DNA of 64,000 nt from Streptomyces sp. NRRL S-37 (lineage in GTDB: Bacteria > Actinomycetota > Actinomycetes > Streptomycetales > Streptomycetaceae): positions 124,001 through 188,000 of the forward strand of contig NZ_JOIZ01000006.1 of the NCBI RefSeq assembly GCF_000721605.1, in the 5' to 3' direction. The translations under genes and the position numbers were made by a program. Positions 37,062-44,642 of this stretch are shown piece by piece. Numbering within the stretch: the first letter of the stretch is position 1; each line of letters starts with the position of its first letter. The notes under the pieces were generated by a model. It made no database searches and was not told the DNA's origin. It saw only the letters and a list, made by a program, of their open reading frames with translations.

Positions 37062-40000
37062 TCAGGCGTCCGGGGGCAGTCGGTCCATGACGCGAGCGAT
37101 TCTTTCGACGAGCATTCCCCCCTTGGACATGTCGGTGAGCCGTGCCGCGTCGTTCACGGCCGACCTCGCGCCGGCGAAGTCCCCGATCGCGTACCTGGCC
37201 TCTGCTTCCGACAACCGCAGCCGTGCCGTGAGGAAGGGAGCTCCTCGTTCCACGAAGAATCCGGCTTCACGGATGTGCTGAAGCGTGGCGCCGGGTTTTC
37301 CCAGCGCCAGTTCCCAGTCGGCCCTTTCGAGCAGCAGAGTGGCCTGACTGATGGCCTCACAGGTACGGTCCACTATCTTCCCGGCGGACGCCAGGAACGT
37401 TTCGGCTGCTTCCAAGCGTCCGCGCGTCCGAGCAGCTGCCGCGAGACCGAGCAGACAGGCGACTTGGCAGTTCTCGTTCTGAACGGCCTCCGCTTTCGTC
37501 AGGGCGTCTCTGAAGTGTTGCTCGGCCATGGACGCGTCTCCTGCGTCCAGGTGCACCAGGCCGAGCGTTTCAAGGGTTATCGCCCTGGCGTATTCGGAAT
37601 CCACGGCATCGGCGACTTCCAGCGCCTCCGACAGAACCGTTTCAGCCTCCTCGAAAAGGCCCATCCTTTGGCGGGTCAACCCCTGGTTCACCAGGATGAT
37701 CGAGCGGAAATGCTGATTCTCGCAGGCCAGTGGCAGGGCCTTGGCCAGGGCTGCCTCGGCTTCCTCGAGTTCACCGAGAGCCAGATGTGCGGACGCGGTG
37801 TTGTTCAGCGCTGCCACTTGGTCGGAGATACGGCCATTGACCATGAACAGGGCGGTCGCCTGTTTGTAGTGGAGGAGCGCCTTGCGTGGATGCCCCTGTT
37901 GCTTTGTGGCCACTCCCATGCCCTGCAGCGCCACCGCCTCGCCCTGTACCCAGTCCTCCTTCCGCGCGAGCTCCCGAGCCTGGGAGTACTCGACGAACGA
38001 GCGTTCCAGATCGGTGGCCCGCCAGTAAGCCGACCCCAACGTCAGTCCCATGCACGCCGCGCCGAGGACGTCGTCATTACGGAGAGCGGAATCACGTACC
38101 AGGGTTGCTATTCTTATCACCTCGGTCATGGGGCGACGTAGCTGTAGCAGATCGTGCAGCGAAGAAATTATCTGCCATGTGGGATATTCTTTGTCTGATT
38201 GCGCCGCGTGGCTTACGACGACGGCTATGTGGGGCCATTCCTTGTCGAACCAGGAGATCGCCTCTGCCCGGTTCGTGAAAGCAGGAGGAATCGATCCGGT
38301 GCTTGCCGGGGGCAGATCGATTCGGGAGGCTCCGAAGCCGCAGGATATGGCGGCGTTGTAGGAACCGTGAAGATAGTGGTCCAGAATCCTGCGCGAGGCT
38401 GTCAGGATCTTTTCACCGCCATCGGCTTCCTCGCACAGTTCCGTTGCGAACTCACGAACCAGATCGTGCCATGCGTATACCCTGTCGTCGCACTCCTGTA
38501 TCAAGTGGAGACGGCTCGCCTCCATGAGTACTTTCTCTACTTCGCGTTCGTCCGCGCATGCTCCTGCCGCGAGTGCAGCCAATGATCTTTTTGATCCCGG
38601 AAACACTCCGATGGACCGAAAAATAGCCTGGCTTGCCGGCTGGAGCGTTCTATAGGACAGATCCAAGGCGTGTCGGATCGCCAGGTCGTTGTCTCCGGCC
38701 ACTCGCAGCTGGGTGAGGCGGCCCCGGAGCTTCAGATCGCTGACGTAGCGGGCCATGGACATGTTGGGGCGCTGGTTGATGGCGGACGCGGCGATCGCCA
38801 TCGCAAGCGGAAGCCTTTCGCACATCGATATGAGCTGGCCCGCCGCCTCCGGCTCGGCGGCCACACGTCCTTCTCCGACGACGCGTCGAAGATACGCATG
38901 GCAGTCGGCCTTCCGCATGGTGCCGCATCGGACCTGATGGGCGCCGAACATGATGCTCAGGCCGTTCAGTTGGTCGCGGCTCGTCACCAGTACCAGGACG
39001 TCTTCGCCGGCCGGCAGCAGATCTCTTACCTGCGACGTGCTCGAGGCGTTGTCCAGGAGCAGGATGAGCTTGCGATCCGCGCAGAGCGTGCGCAAGAGGG
39101 CAGATTGCGCGATCGGTGACGTCGGAATCTCGTCCGGCTCACAGCCGAGGGCCTGCAGGAGGATGGGGAGGGATTCATCGAGTCCCATCGGGGCGGAGCG
39201 GTCGAATCCGCGGAGATCGAGAAATATCTGACCGTCGGGAAACTCGTGTGCGATGCGCCTGGCCCAGGCAATGGCCAGGGTCGTCTTCCCGGCTCCGGCT
39301 TCCCCCGATATCACTATCAGGCGTTCACCCCGCCTGAACGCGGACTCAAGTGATCCGATCTCTTCGGCGCGTCCGCCGAAATGAGGAGTGGCATGGGGCA
39401 GTTGACGAGGGACGACGTCTTTGAGTGCGTGCGTGCCGACGCCTTCGGTGCTTCCGGAGAGCAACGCGGTGTGCAACGCGGCCAGCTCGGTGGACGGTTC
39501 TATTCCCAGTTCCTCCACGAGACGTCGGCGCAGGAGGCGGAAGACCTCGAGGCCGTCCACCGTTCGCCCGACGTTGTGCAGCGCCTTCATGAGCAGTGCG
39601 TGAGGCTTCTCGCGCAGAGGATACTCCGTGGTGAGGCGCGTCAATTCGGTGACGGCGAGGCCGGATTGGCCACAGAAGATCCATGCTTCCAGCCGGGTCT
39701 CCGCCGCCGATGCGTAAAGCTCGTTCAACTGGTGGAGGTCGGGAGGGGACTGCAGGTCCGGCAGGGGATCGCCCCGCCACAGCTTGATCGCCGCGTCGAG
39801 TTTGTGCTGCGCTTTCTCCCATTCCCCCTGGGCGGAGTCAGCGATTCCCTCTCGGGCGATCCGGGTGAACTCGACGTAGTCCACCGACGCATCCGGTATC
39901 TTGAACAGGTATCCGCTGTCCGCAGTCCACAGTATTTCCGTGGCGTGCGGCCCTATCGCTCGCCGGATCTCCGCGATGAGTGAGCGGAGGCGAGCCGCGG

Positions 40001-40184
40001 CGCTTGCCGGTGGATGGTCACCCCACACCATCCGGGACAGATGAGCCTGGGACACCGCACGGTTCGCGTTGAAGATCAGCGCTGAGCAAACCGCGCGCTG
40101 AAGGCGAGCCATCTGTACGGCTTCGCTGTCGATGATGAGCTCGAAGGGCCCCAGGAGACAGGCCCGTAGAACGGGGTGGCGCAT
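37062..40184 (-). CDS. Large AfsR-like SARP regulator (BTAD, NB-ARC, TPR)
   Basis: The 1040-residue protein has three regions. An OmpR-like DNA-binding plus BTAD part occupies about 1-245 (LRACLLGPFELIIDSEAV, HLSRMVWGDHPP, WRGDPLPDLQSPPDLHQLNE). A STAND-type ATPase with Walker A GEAGAGKTT at 294-302 and Walker B KLILLLDNASS follows. A C-terminal half of TPR-like repeats runs about 690-1020 (QGMGVATKQQGHPRKALLHY and similar). This is the AfsR architecture, a switchable activator. A TACACT element 7 bases upstream of the start suggests a short leader. Together with the small SARP it is the likely activator of the island's promoters. Confidence 0.92.
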   Translation of the reverse strand: MRHPVLRACLLGPFELIIDSEAVQMARLQRAVCSALIFNANRAVSQAHLSRMVWGDHPPASAAARLRSLIAEIRRAIGPHATEILWTADSGYLFKIPDASVDYVEFTRIAREGIADSAQGEWEKAQHKLDAAIKLWRGDPLPDLQSPPDLHQLNELYASAAETRLEAWIFCGQSGLAVTELTRLTTEYPLREKPHALLMKALHNVGRTVDGLEVFRLLRRRLVEELGIEPSTELAALHTALLSGSTEGVGTHALKDVVPRQLPHATPHFGGRAEEIGSLESAFRRGERLIVISGEAGAGKTTLAIAWARRIAHEFPDGQIFLDLRGFDRSAPMGLDESLPILLQALGCEPDEIPTSPIAQSALLRTLCADRKLILLLDNASSTSQVRDLLPAGEDVLVLVTSRDQLNGLSIMFGAHQVRCGTMRKADCHAYLRRVVGEGRVAAEPEAAGQLISMCERLPLAMAIAASAINQRPNMSMARYVSDLKLRGRLTQLRVAGDNDLAIRHALDLSYRTLQPASQAIFRSIGVFPGSKRSLAALAAGACADEREVEKVLMEASRLHLIQECDDRVYAWHDLVREFATELCEEADGGEKILTASRRILDHYLHGSYNAAISCGFGASRIDLPPASTGSIPPAFTNRAEAISWFDKEWPHIAVVVSHAAQSDKEYPTWQIISSLHDLLQLRRPMTEVIRIATLVRDSALRNDDVLGAACMGLTLGSAYWRATDLERSFVEYSQARELARKEDWVQGEAVALQGMGVATKQQGHPRKALLHYKQATALFMVNGRISDQVAALNNTASAHLALGELEEAEAALAKALPLACENQHFRSIILVNQGLTRQRMGLFEEAETVLSEALEVADAVDSEYARAITLETLGLVHLDAGDASMAEQHFRDALTKAEAVQNENCQVACLLGLAAAARTRGRLEAAETFLASAGKIVDRTCEAISQATLLLERADWELALGKPGATLQHIREAGFFVERGAPFLTARLRLSEAEARYAIGDFAGARSAVNDAARLTDMSKGGMLVERIARVMDRLPPDA

Positions 40185-40308
40185 CCTCGCAGTGTAGTGA
40201 ACGCCGAACCGTCACCTCGGTGGTGCGTCGACGGCCTGGGGCGCCTGGTCCCGTCGAGGGCCGCGCGCCCCGGTCGAGCGCGGTCTGGGGCGGCGGCGCT
40301 GAAGGAAT

Positions 40309-41535
40309 TCAATGACCGCTGGCGCGCAGGAAGCGGCCCATGCGCCGCAGGGCGGCGCCGTGCCGCCTCCACCACAGAAATCCCCACAATGACTGCATGC
40401 ACACCAATATGGCGAGAGTCGCCGCACTGTCCATCACGACCAGAGGGCGTCCGCCAATAAGCCCCTCCGCTGCCCGGAAAAGCAGCGGCATACCTGCCGA
40501 AAATATGACGTGGACGCCTACCAGAAAGCATAGGACGGAACCGATCGCACAAACAATCGCATAGATCCTGACGGATCTGCTTTCGGCGGGCCCCAGGGAT
40601 CTGCTCGGGTCGACGAGGTTTCTGTGCCGAAGGACATGTCTTCGAGTCAGGTGGGCGAGGTACCTCGTCGCGTCAGTGTACAGATTTCGGCATCGAGACA
40701 GATCCTGCATGACGAAGTACAGATCGGTCCGCATGAATACGAGCAACTGATTGAAGACCGAAAGCATGAGCAGGACCGCAGCGATTCGGAGTATCGGGAC
40801 CGAAGGTTCGAACCCCGCCCCGATGCCGATCAGGCAGAGGCCGTACACCGCACAGTCCAAGGTGATGCCTGCCAGATAGACGGTCAGTCGTGCTCGTCTT
40901 CCGCGAAGCCATATTCCAGTGACTTCCGTCTGGACGACAAGGAATTGCAGACGCGTCCCCAGGTACACTCTTCCCGGCACGTCGAATGCTCGGGCGGCGG
41001 CCAAGTGGGAGAGCTCGTGCAGAGCTATCAGAGCAGACGAGATGAGGATCTGCGCAGCGATGTTCAAGGTTCCATAGGGGGACCACAGGAGATCAGAGGC
41101 GGAGGGTATCTCGCCTCCCGCCAGGAACAGCACCGCAAAGCCGATAAAAGGCGTGAGAAGTGCAAGGCATTGCAGAACCGGATTGAGGACGAACTGCACA
41201 TGATGCGGTTTGATCCAAGGTAGAGAAGCAGGCGGCCGACTGACAGTCGGCATTTCTTTGTCCGAGATTCCCGAGACGAAGCCGATCTCTACCATCCGGG
41301 TGACGAAACCCGAGATGTCGAGGTGTTTTCCGGTCGCCCTGAAAAGCTCGGACCTGGTTTCTCCGACAGTCTTACCGGACTGAAGGAGCCGCAACGCGTC
41401 CGCGCCGGCCTCGGGCATGCATATGACGCGCCGAACCGCCTGGACCCCGACGATCCACTCGTCCCCTTCCCGGCGGAATTCAAGTGGATGGAAACTTACC
41501 CGTCTCGAATCCGTTCCGGCGGTCACGAGCCGCAC
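40309..41535 (-). CDS. PqqD-like / M50-type membrane metalloprotease-like protein
   Basis: The 408-residue protein has an N-terminal winged-helix-like region (about 12-90, EFRREGDEWIVGVQ and FVTRMVEIGFVSG) resembling PqqD or RiPP recognition elements. About six transmembrane helices follow. Helix 2 carries the zinc motif HELSH (173-177), and LAGITLD near 221-227 could supply the third ligand, as in site-2-type proteases (M50). Related proteins occur in peptide-modification clusters such as skf and yyd of Bacillus. The gene overlaps the ThiF-like gene by 13 bases. Inferred role: intramembrane processing of, or immunity or transport for, the island's peptide. Confidence 0.75.
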   Translation of the reverse strand: MRLVTAGTDSRRVSFHPLEFRREGDEWIVGVQAVRRVICMPEAGADALRLLQSGKTVGETRSELFRATGKHLDISGFVTRMVEIGFVSGISDKEMPTVSRPPASLPWIKPHHVQFVLNPVLQCLALLTPFIGFAVLFLAGGEIPSASDLLWSPYGTLNIAAQILISSALIALHELSHLAAARAFDVPGRVYLGTRLQFLVVQTEVTGIWLRGRRARLTVYLAGITLDCAVYGLCLIGIGAGFEPSVPILRIAAVLLMLSVFNQLLVFMRTDLYFVMQDLSRCRNLYTDATRYLAHLTRRHVLRHRNLVDPSRSLGPAESRSVRIYAIVCAIGSVLCFLVGVHVIFSAGMPLLFRAAEGLIGGRPLVVMDSAATLAILVCMQSLWGFLWWRRHGAALRRMGRFLRASGH

Positions 41536-42623
41536 ACCGTGCAGTCGGGGCGAGAAGGGTGGCGGACGTAGACAAGATGGTCGGGTGCGATCAAGTTCAC
41601 GCCTCGTACGAACCCTGGGGCCTGCCGTGCGGTCCCTGTGACGATGCCGATGATCTCATTAGCGAGGAGGGCTCCCGCGAGTGCCGCGGAGGGGGACATG
41701 ACGCCGCTGCTCCCGAGGGGAGGGTGCCACCCGTCCTTGAGTTTCGAAGACTCACCCGCGCCGAGGCACTCGTAGCAGGGTCCCCCGGGACCGAACACCC
41801 CCACTGTGGACAGGGGGCCGCTGTAACCTGCGCACACCCACCGGGTGCCGCTCTCGGCGCATGTCGCATTGACCATTCTGGTGAGGACGTCATTTTTTGG
41901 CTCGTCGGCGCACAATGCCAGGACGTCACAGTCGCCGACGACTTCTCTGATTTTTTCGGGTGAATCCACCCGGTCAGGAGAGTAGGTGAAAGTGCCGGCA
42001 GAGTTGATGTTCGCCAGACGCCGGGCTGCAGCTTTCGCTTTAGGGGCGCCCAGGTCCCGTTCGTCGAACAGGACCTGACGCGTCAGATTCGATTCCTCGA
42101 CCATGTCGGGGTCGATCAGATGCAGCTGCCCCACGCCGGCGGCGGCCAGTGCCCATGCAGCATGACAACCGACCCCGCCCACGCCCAGAATTGCGATGCG
42201 AGAATTCATGAGGTCACACTGAGCTGCCACCTCGTGAGCCCCTGGTCGCAAATCTATGTGACGGAAGTACGCGAGGTTCCGGATGTAGCGCTTCATCTCG
42301 TGCGGAGATGCTCCACGGAAGGCGATTCCGTCTGCGGAATGCCCTGCTGCATCCTCGACGTACCCCGATTCGCACAGGAGGGAAATCACAGTGTCTGCAC
42401 CCGTGTGCCCGAGGTCAGGATGTTTAGTGGAGAGCGAATCTCTTATGGCCTCGATGGAGGTTGATCCATCCATCTGCATGAGAGCTTCCCACGCCCACCC
42501 CCGGGGGTCCCGGATCTGCGCCGCCACTCCGTATACGCCACCGCCGATCTGGATCGATCCGTCGTCGAACCGGTGCGGTGTGTGCTCAGGCTTGACCCGA
42601 GGCAGACGCATCGGATAGTTCAT
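41523..42623 (-). CDS. ThiF/E1-like adenylating enzyme with N-terminal winged-helix region
   Basis: The 366-residue protein starts at ATG 42623 with GGAG upstream. Residues about 15-95 look like a small winged-helix domain (SIQIGGGVYGVAA, IEAIRDSL), comparable with the peptide-clamp of MccB and TOMM E1 proteins. The rest is an E1/ThiF Rossmann domain: GVGGVG at 147-152, LIDPDMVEESNLTRQ at 169-183 with the nucleotide-binding arginine, and two CxxC zinc pairs, CYEC (283-286) and CTVC (361-364). Such enzymes adenylate a peptide or carrier C-terminus. No YcaO partner or ThiS-like carrier was seen in the island, so C-terminal activation of a ribosomal peptide is the likeliest role. Confidence 0.8.
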   Translation of the reverse strand: MNYPMRLPRVKPEHTPHRFDDGSIQIGGGVYGVAAQIRDPRGWAWEALMQMDGSTSIEAIRDSLSTKHPDLGHTGADTVISLLCESGYVEDAAGHSADGIAFRGASPHEMKRYIRNLAYFRHIDLRPGAHEVAAQCDLMNSRIAILGVGGVGCHAAWALAAAGVGQLHLIDPDMVEESNLTRQVLFDERDLGAPKAKAAARRLANINSAGTFTYSPDRVDSPEKIREVVGDCDVLALCADEPKNDVLTRMVNATCAESGTRWVCAGYSGPLSTVGVFGPGGPCYECLGAGESSKLKDGWHPPLGSSGVMSPSAALAGALLANEIIGIVTGTARQAPGFVRGVNLIAPDHLVYVRHPSRPDCTVCGS

Positions 42624-42659
42624 CCGGGCAGCTCCAATCCTGTGATTTCCCGAAGCCGC

Positions 42660-42785
42660 CTAGCGCGCCACGGCCTTGCTGTCGATGGTTTCGATCGCGT
42701 CGAGAAGCCGTATCTCGATCATCTGCTCCTCGCCTTCCTTGGAGTCGAGGACCTGCTCGTCGTAGGTCTGCTCGTCAATGTTCAC
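42660..42785 (-). CDS. Tiny acidic peptide gene, candidate second precursor or accessory
   Basis: This 41-codon reading frame lies 36 bases upstream of the ThiF-like gene on the same strand. GTG 42785 has GGAG 6 bases upstream; an in-frame GTG at 42812 gives 50 codons but lacks a ribosome site. The product is very acidic in its first 25 residues (VNIDEQTYDEQVLDSKEGEE) and ends ETIDSKAVAR with no cysteine. Acidic leaders are common in precursors recognised by winged-helix clamps, but there is no proof that it is translated or modified. It could also be a small partner of the ThiF-like enzyme. Confidence 0.5.
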   Translation of the reverse strand: MNIDEQTYDEQVLDSKEGEEQMIEIRLLDAIETIDSKAVAR

Positions 42786-42810
42786 AGTCAGCTCCGATTC
42801 CAGTTGGTTC

Positions 42811-42857
42811 ACGAAAAGAAAAGGGGCTGTGGAGGTACACGTTCCGCAGCCCCTTTC
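42811..42857 (-). terminator. Terminator/attenuator after the cysteine-rich peptide gene
   Basis: On the reverse strand a 14-bp stem (10 perfect pairs, CAGCCCCTTT with AAAGGGGCTG, then a wobble and three more) is followed by TTTTCTTTTC. It lies 60 bases after the peptide gene and just before the acidic ORF and enzyme genes. This is the position of attenuators that let precursor peptides be made in excess over their enzymes. Confidence 0.8.
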
Positions 42858-42915
42858 TGATGTTTCGACCTGTGAGAATGCCTCGGTGATTCAGAGACAG
42901 CTCAGGGTTCTCCGG

Positions 42916-43128
42916 CTAGATTCCGCCGCAGCGCTTCCCTCCCACGACGCCGAGCGCGCAGTTGGGGTAGGGCACGGCCGGGTCGCAGTAGTAAGAACAG
43001 GTGGGTGAGTACTGGCACCTGATGCGGAAGGCGCCTTGGCACTTGTAGCACGGATCAGGCGCACAGGCTGCTGCCGCGCTGGTCTGGGGCAGAACAGCCC
43101 CAGCCAGCCTCTCCAGAAGTCCTCGCAC
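42916..43128 (-). CDS. Cysteine-rich secreted peptide precursor (candidate)
   Basis: The 70-residue product starts at GTG 43128 after a strong GAGAGGGG ribosome site. The first 21 residues (VRGLLERLAGAVLPQTSAAA plus A) look like a short leader ending in an alanine run suited to signal-peptidase-type cleavage. The remaining 49 residues hold eight cysteines (22, 27, 30, 38, 44, 48, 57, 67) with aromatic residues and prolines between them (CYKCQG, SPTCSYYCDP, PYPNCALG) and end GGKRCGGI. Eight cysteines allow four disulfides, matching the redox enzymes of the island. I do not recognise a family; size and cysteine content resemble bacteriocins such as fulvocin C only in general terms. Confidence 0.7.
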   Translation of the reverse strand: MRGLLERLAGAVLPQTSAAAACAPDPCYKCQGAFRIRCQYSPTCSYYCDPAVPYPNCALGVVGGKRCGGI

Positions 43129-43204
43129 GGTAAACCCCTCTCGTAACCGTCAGGTCTGCATGTGAAGGCGTTCACTTCGATTGAATCCGCCTTCATGCGG
43201 AGTC

Positions 43205-43258
43205 AGTTAAGGTGTCTGGCCTTTCTGATCTATTTCTCCTATCTTTCCAACAGCTTTC
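43205..43258 (-). promoter_or_regulatory. Candidate SARP operator and promoter of the peptide gene
   Basis: Read on the reverse strand, GAAAG, GAAAG, GAAAT and GAAAG begin at 43258, 43247, 43236 and 43225, exactly 11 bases apart. After the last heptamer (GAAAGGC) there are 8 bases and then TTAACT (43210-43205) as the -10. Direct repeats with an 11-bp period ending 8 bp before the -10 are the standard SARP arrangement. The transcript would carry about 70 bases of leader before the peptide start. Confidence 0.75.
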
Positions 43259-43470
43259 GGGTATGAAGTCGGGTGGTGCGGACGATGCGCGAGACAACGG
43301 CCGGCAGGTGCCTTTTTCCAGCCGGACGGCGGATCGCATGCAGCCGTTGGCGGCATGGGCCGCCCGTCGTCCGACTGCGTGTCTCCTCGAATGGTCGGAC
43401 CGGACGTGCGGAACGACAGCTATCAATGGATATTGGCTGAAATGCCGAGCGGATGAGTCAGGGGACGTGA

Positions 43471-43514
43471 CACTTCTGGAGGGAGTGCCTGAATGGCTGA
43501 GCCGGTCCTGGAGG
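43471..43514. repeat. Right copy of the 44-bp direct repeat flanking the island
   Basis: This copy keeps the ATG of the ATPase F gene (43493) and the GGAGGG ribosome site that lay inside the ATPase D gene. It differs from the left copy (30796-30839) at one position. Confidence 0.9.
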
Positions 43515-44542
43515 TCAGCGGCCTGGTCAAGCACTATCCGCTGACGCGGGGTGTCGTCTTCCGCAAGCAGGTCGGCGCCGTACGGGCGGTCGACGGCGTG
43601 GACTTCACGCTCGGCCGGGGCGAGACACTGGGCATCGTCGGCGAGTCCGGCTGCGGCAAGTCCACGGTCGCGAGGATGCTGGTCAACCTCGAACGCCCGA
43701 CGGCCGGTTCGATCCGCTACAAGGGCGAGGACATCACCAGGCTGTCGGGCAAGGCCCTGAAGGCCGTACGCCGCAACATCCAGATGGTCTTCCAGGACCC
43801 GTACACCTCCCTCAACCCCCGCATGACGGTGGGCGACATCGTCGGGGAGCCGTACGACATCCATCCCGAGGCGGCCCCGAAGGGCGACCGGCGCAGGAGG
43901 GTCCAGGACCTGCTGGACGTCGTCGGCCTCGACCCGGACTACGTCAACCGCTATCCGCACCAGTTCTCCGGCGGCCAGCGCCAGCGCATCGGCATCGCAC
44001 GCGGCCTGGCGCTGCGTCCCGAGGTGATCGTCGCCGACGAACCGGTCTCCGCGCTGGACGTGTCGGTGCAGGCCCAGGTCGTCAACCTGATGGACCGGCT
44101 GCGAGCCGAGTTCGGTCTGGCGTACGTGTTCATCGCGCACGACCTGTCGATCGTCCGGCACCTCTCCGACCGGGTCGCGGTGATGTACCTGGGGCGGATC
44201 GTGGAGACCGGCACGGACACCGAGATCTACGAGCACCCCACGCACCCGTACACCCAGGCCCTGCTCTCCGCCGTGCCCGTACCGGACCCGGCGGCGAGGG
44301 AGCACCGCGAGCGGATCGTCCTCAGCGGGGACGTCCCCTCGCCGGCGGACGTCCCCTCCGGCTGCCGCTTCCGCACCCGCTGCCGGAAGGCGCGGGAGCG
44401 CTGCGCGCGGGAGGTGCCGGCGCTCGCGGTGCCCGCGTGGTTCCGCACGGCCGGGGGGCCGGCGGCACACGACTCGGCCTGCCACTTCGCCGAGGAGAAA
44501 GTGCTGGTACCGGTGGAGGGGTACGGCGACGGGCCGGGGTGA
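43493..44542 (+). CDS. Oligopeptide ABC transporter ATPase, DppF type, displaced fifth gene of operon 2
   Basis: The 349-residue ATPase begins [18 protein letters not shown]. Walker A is GESGCGKST, signature FSGGQRQR, Walker B VIVADEP, and the C-terminal HPY domain has CRFRTRC and ACHF. It is the paralogue of the ATPase at 24810 and the logical partner of the D-type ATPase at 29851, from which it is separated by the island. Its ribosome site comes from the right direct repeat. Transcription from the operon 2 promoter is no longer likely, so it needs a promoter in the 43.2-43.47 kb region of the island. The short acidic N-terminal extension of its paralogue is absent. Confidence 0.94.
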   Translation: MAEPVLEVSGLVKHYPLTRGVVFRKQVGAVRAVDGVDFTLGRGETLGIVGESGCGKSTVARMLVNLERPTAGSIRYKGEDITRLSGKALKAVRRNIQMVFQDPYTSLNPRMTVGDIVGEPYDIHPEAAPKGDRRRRVQDLLDVVGLDPDYVNRYPHQFSGGQRQRIGIARGLALRPEVIVADEPVSALDVSVQAQVVNLMDRLRAEFGLAYVFIAHDLSIVRHLSDRVAVMYLGRIVETGTDTEIYEHPTHPYTQALLSAVPVPDPAAREHRERIVLSGDVPSPADVPSGCRFRTRCRKARERCAREVPALAVPAWFRTAGGPAAHDSACHFAEEKVLVPVEGYGDGPG

Positions 44543-44562
44543 CATGGCGCACCCCGGCCCGT
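44529..44562 (+). terminator. Terminator at the end of the displaced ATPase gene
   Basis: A perfect 13-bp stem (ACGGGCCGGGGTG with CACCCCGGCCCGT) and 8-base loop overlaps the stop codon and is followed by TT. Confidence 0.8.
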
Positions 44563-44642
44563 TTACGGCACCCGCACGGCCGTACGCTGATCAGCGTGCC
44601 GTGTCCGTATATCGGTACCGCTTCCGTCAAGTTGCGTGTGTG

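Larger units (their letters stand above)
30840..43470. mobile_element. 12.6-kb genomic island encoding a putative cysteine-rich peptide pathway
   Basis: The segment separates two genes that are adjacent and overlapping in the paralogous operon and is bounded by a 44-bp direct repeat. Its composition is less GC-rich than the surroundings, most visibly at 38.0-38.7 kb and 40.3-43.3 kb. It contains regulators, redox proteins, peptidases, an exporter, a ThiF-like enzyme, small peptide genes and an IS. No integrase or conjugation gene is present, so the mechanism of entry is not evident; homologous recombination or loss of a helper element are possible. Confidence 0.8.

Noticed and set aside
42891..43196. 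A 101-codon reading frame on the same strand as the cysteine-rich peptide but in another frame
   Set aside because: It has no ribosome site, and the 70-codon frame has a strong one plus a coherent cysteine pattern and codon bias.
43212..43544. Rightward 110-codon frame at the right end of the island
   Set aside because: It runs into the ATPase gene in the wrong frame, has no ribosome site and overlaps the predicted SARP operator.
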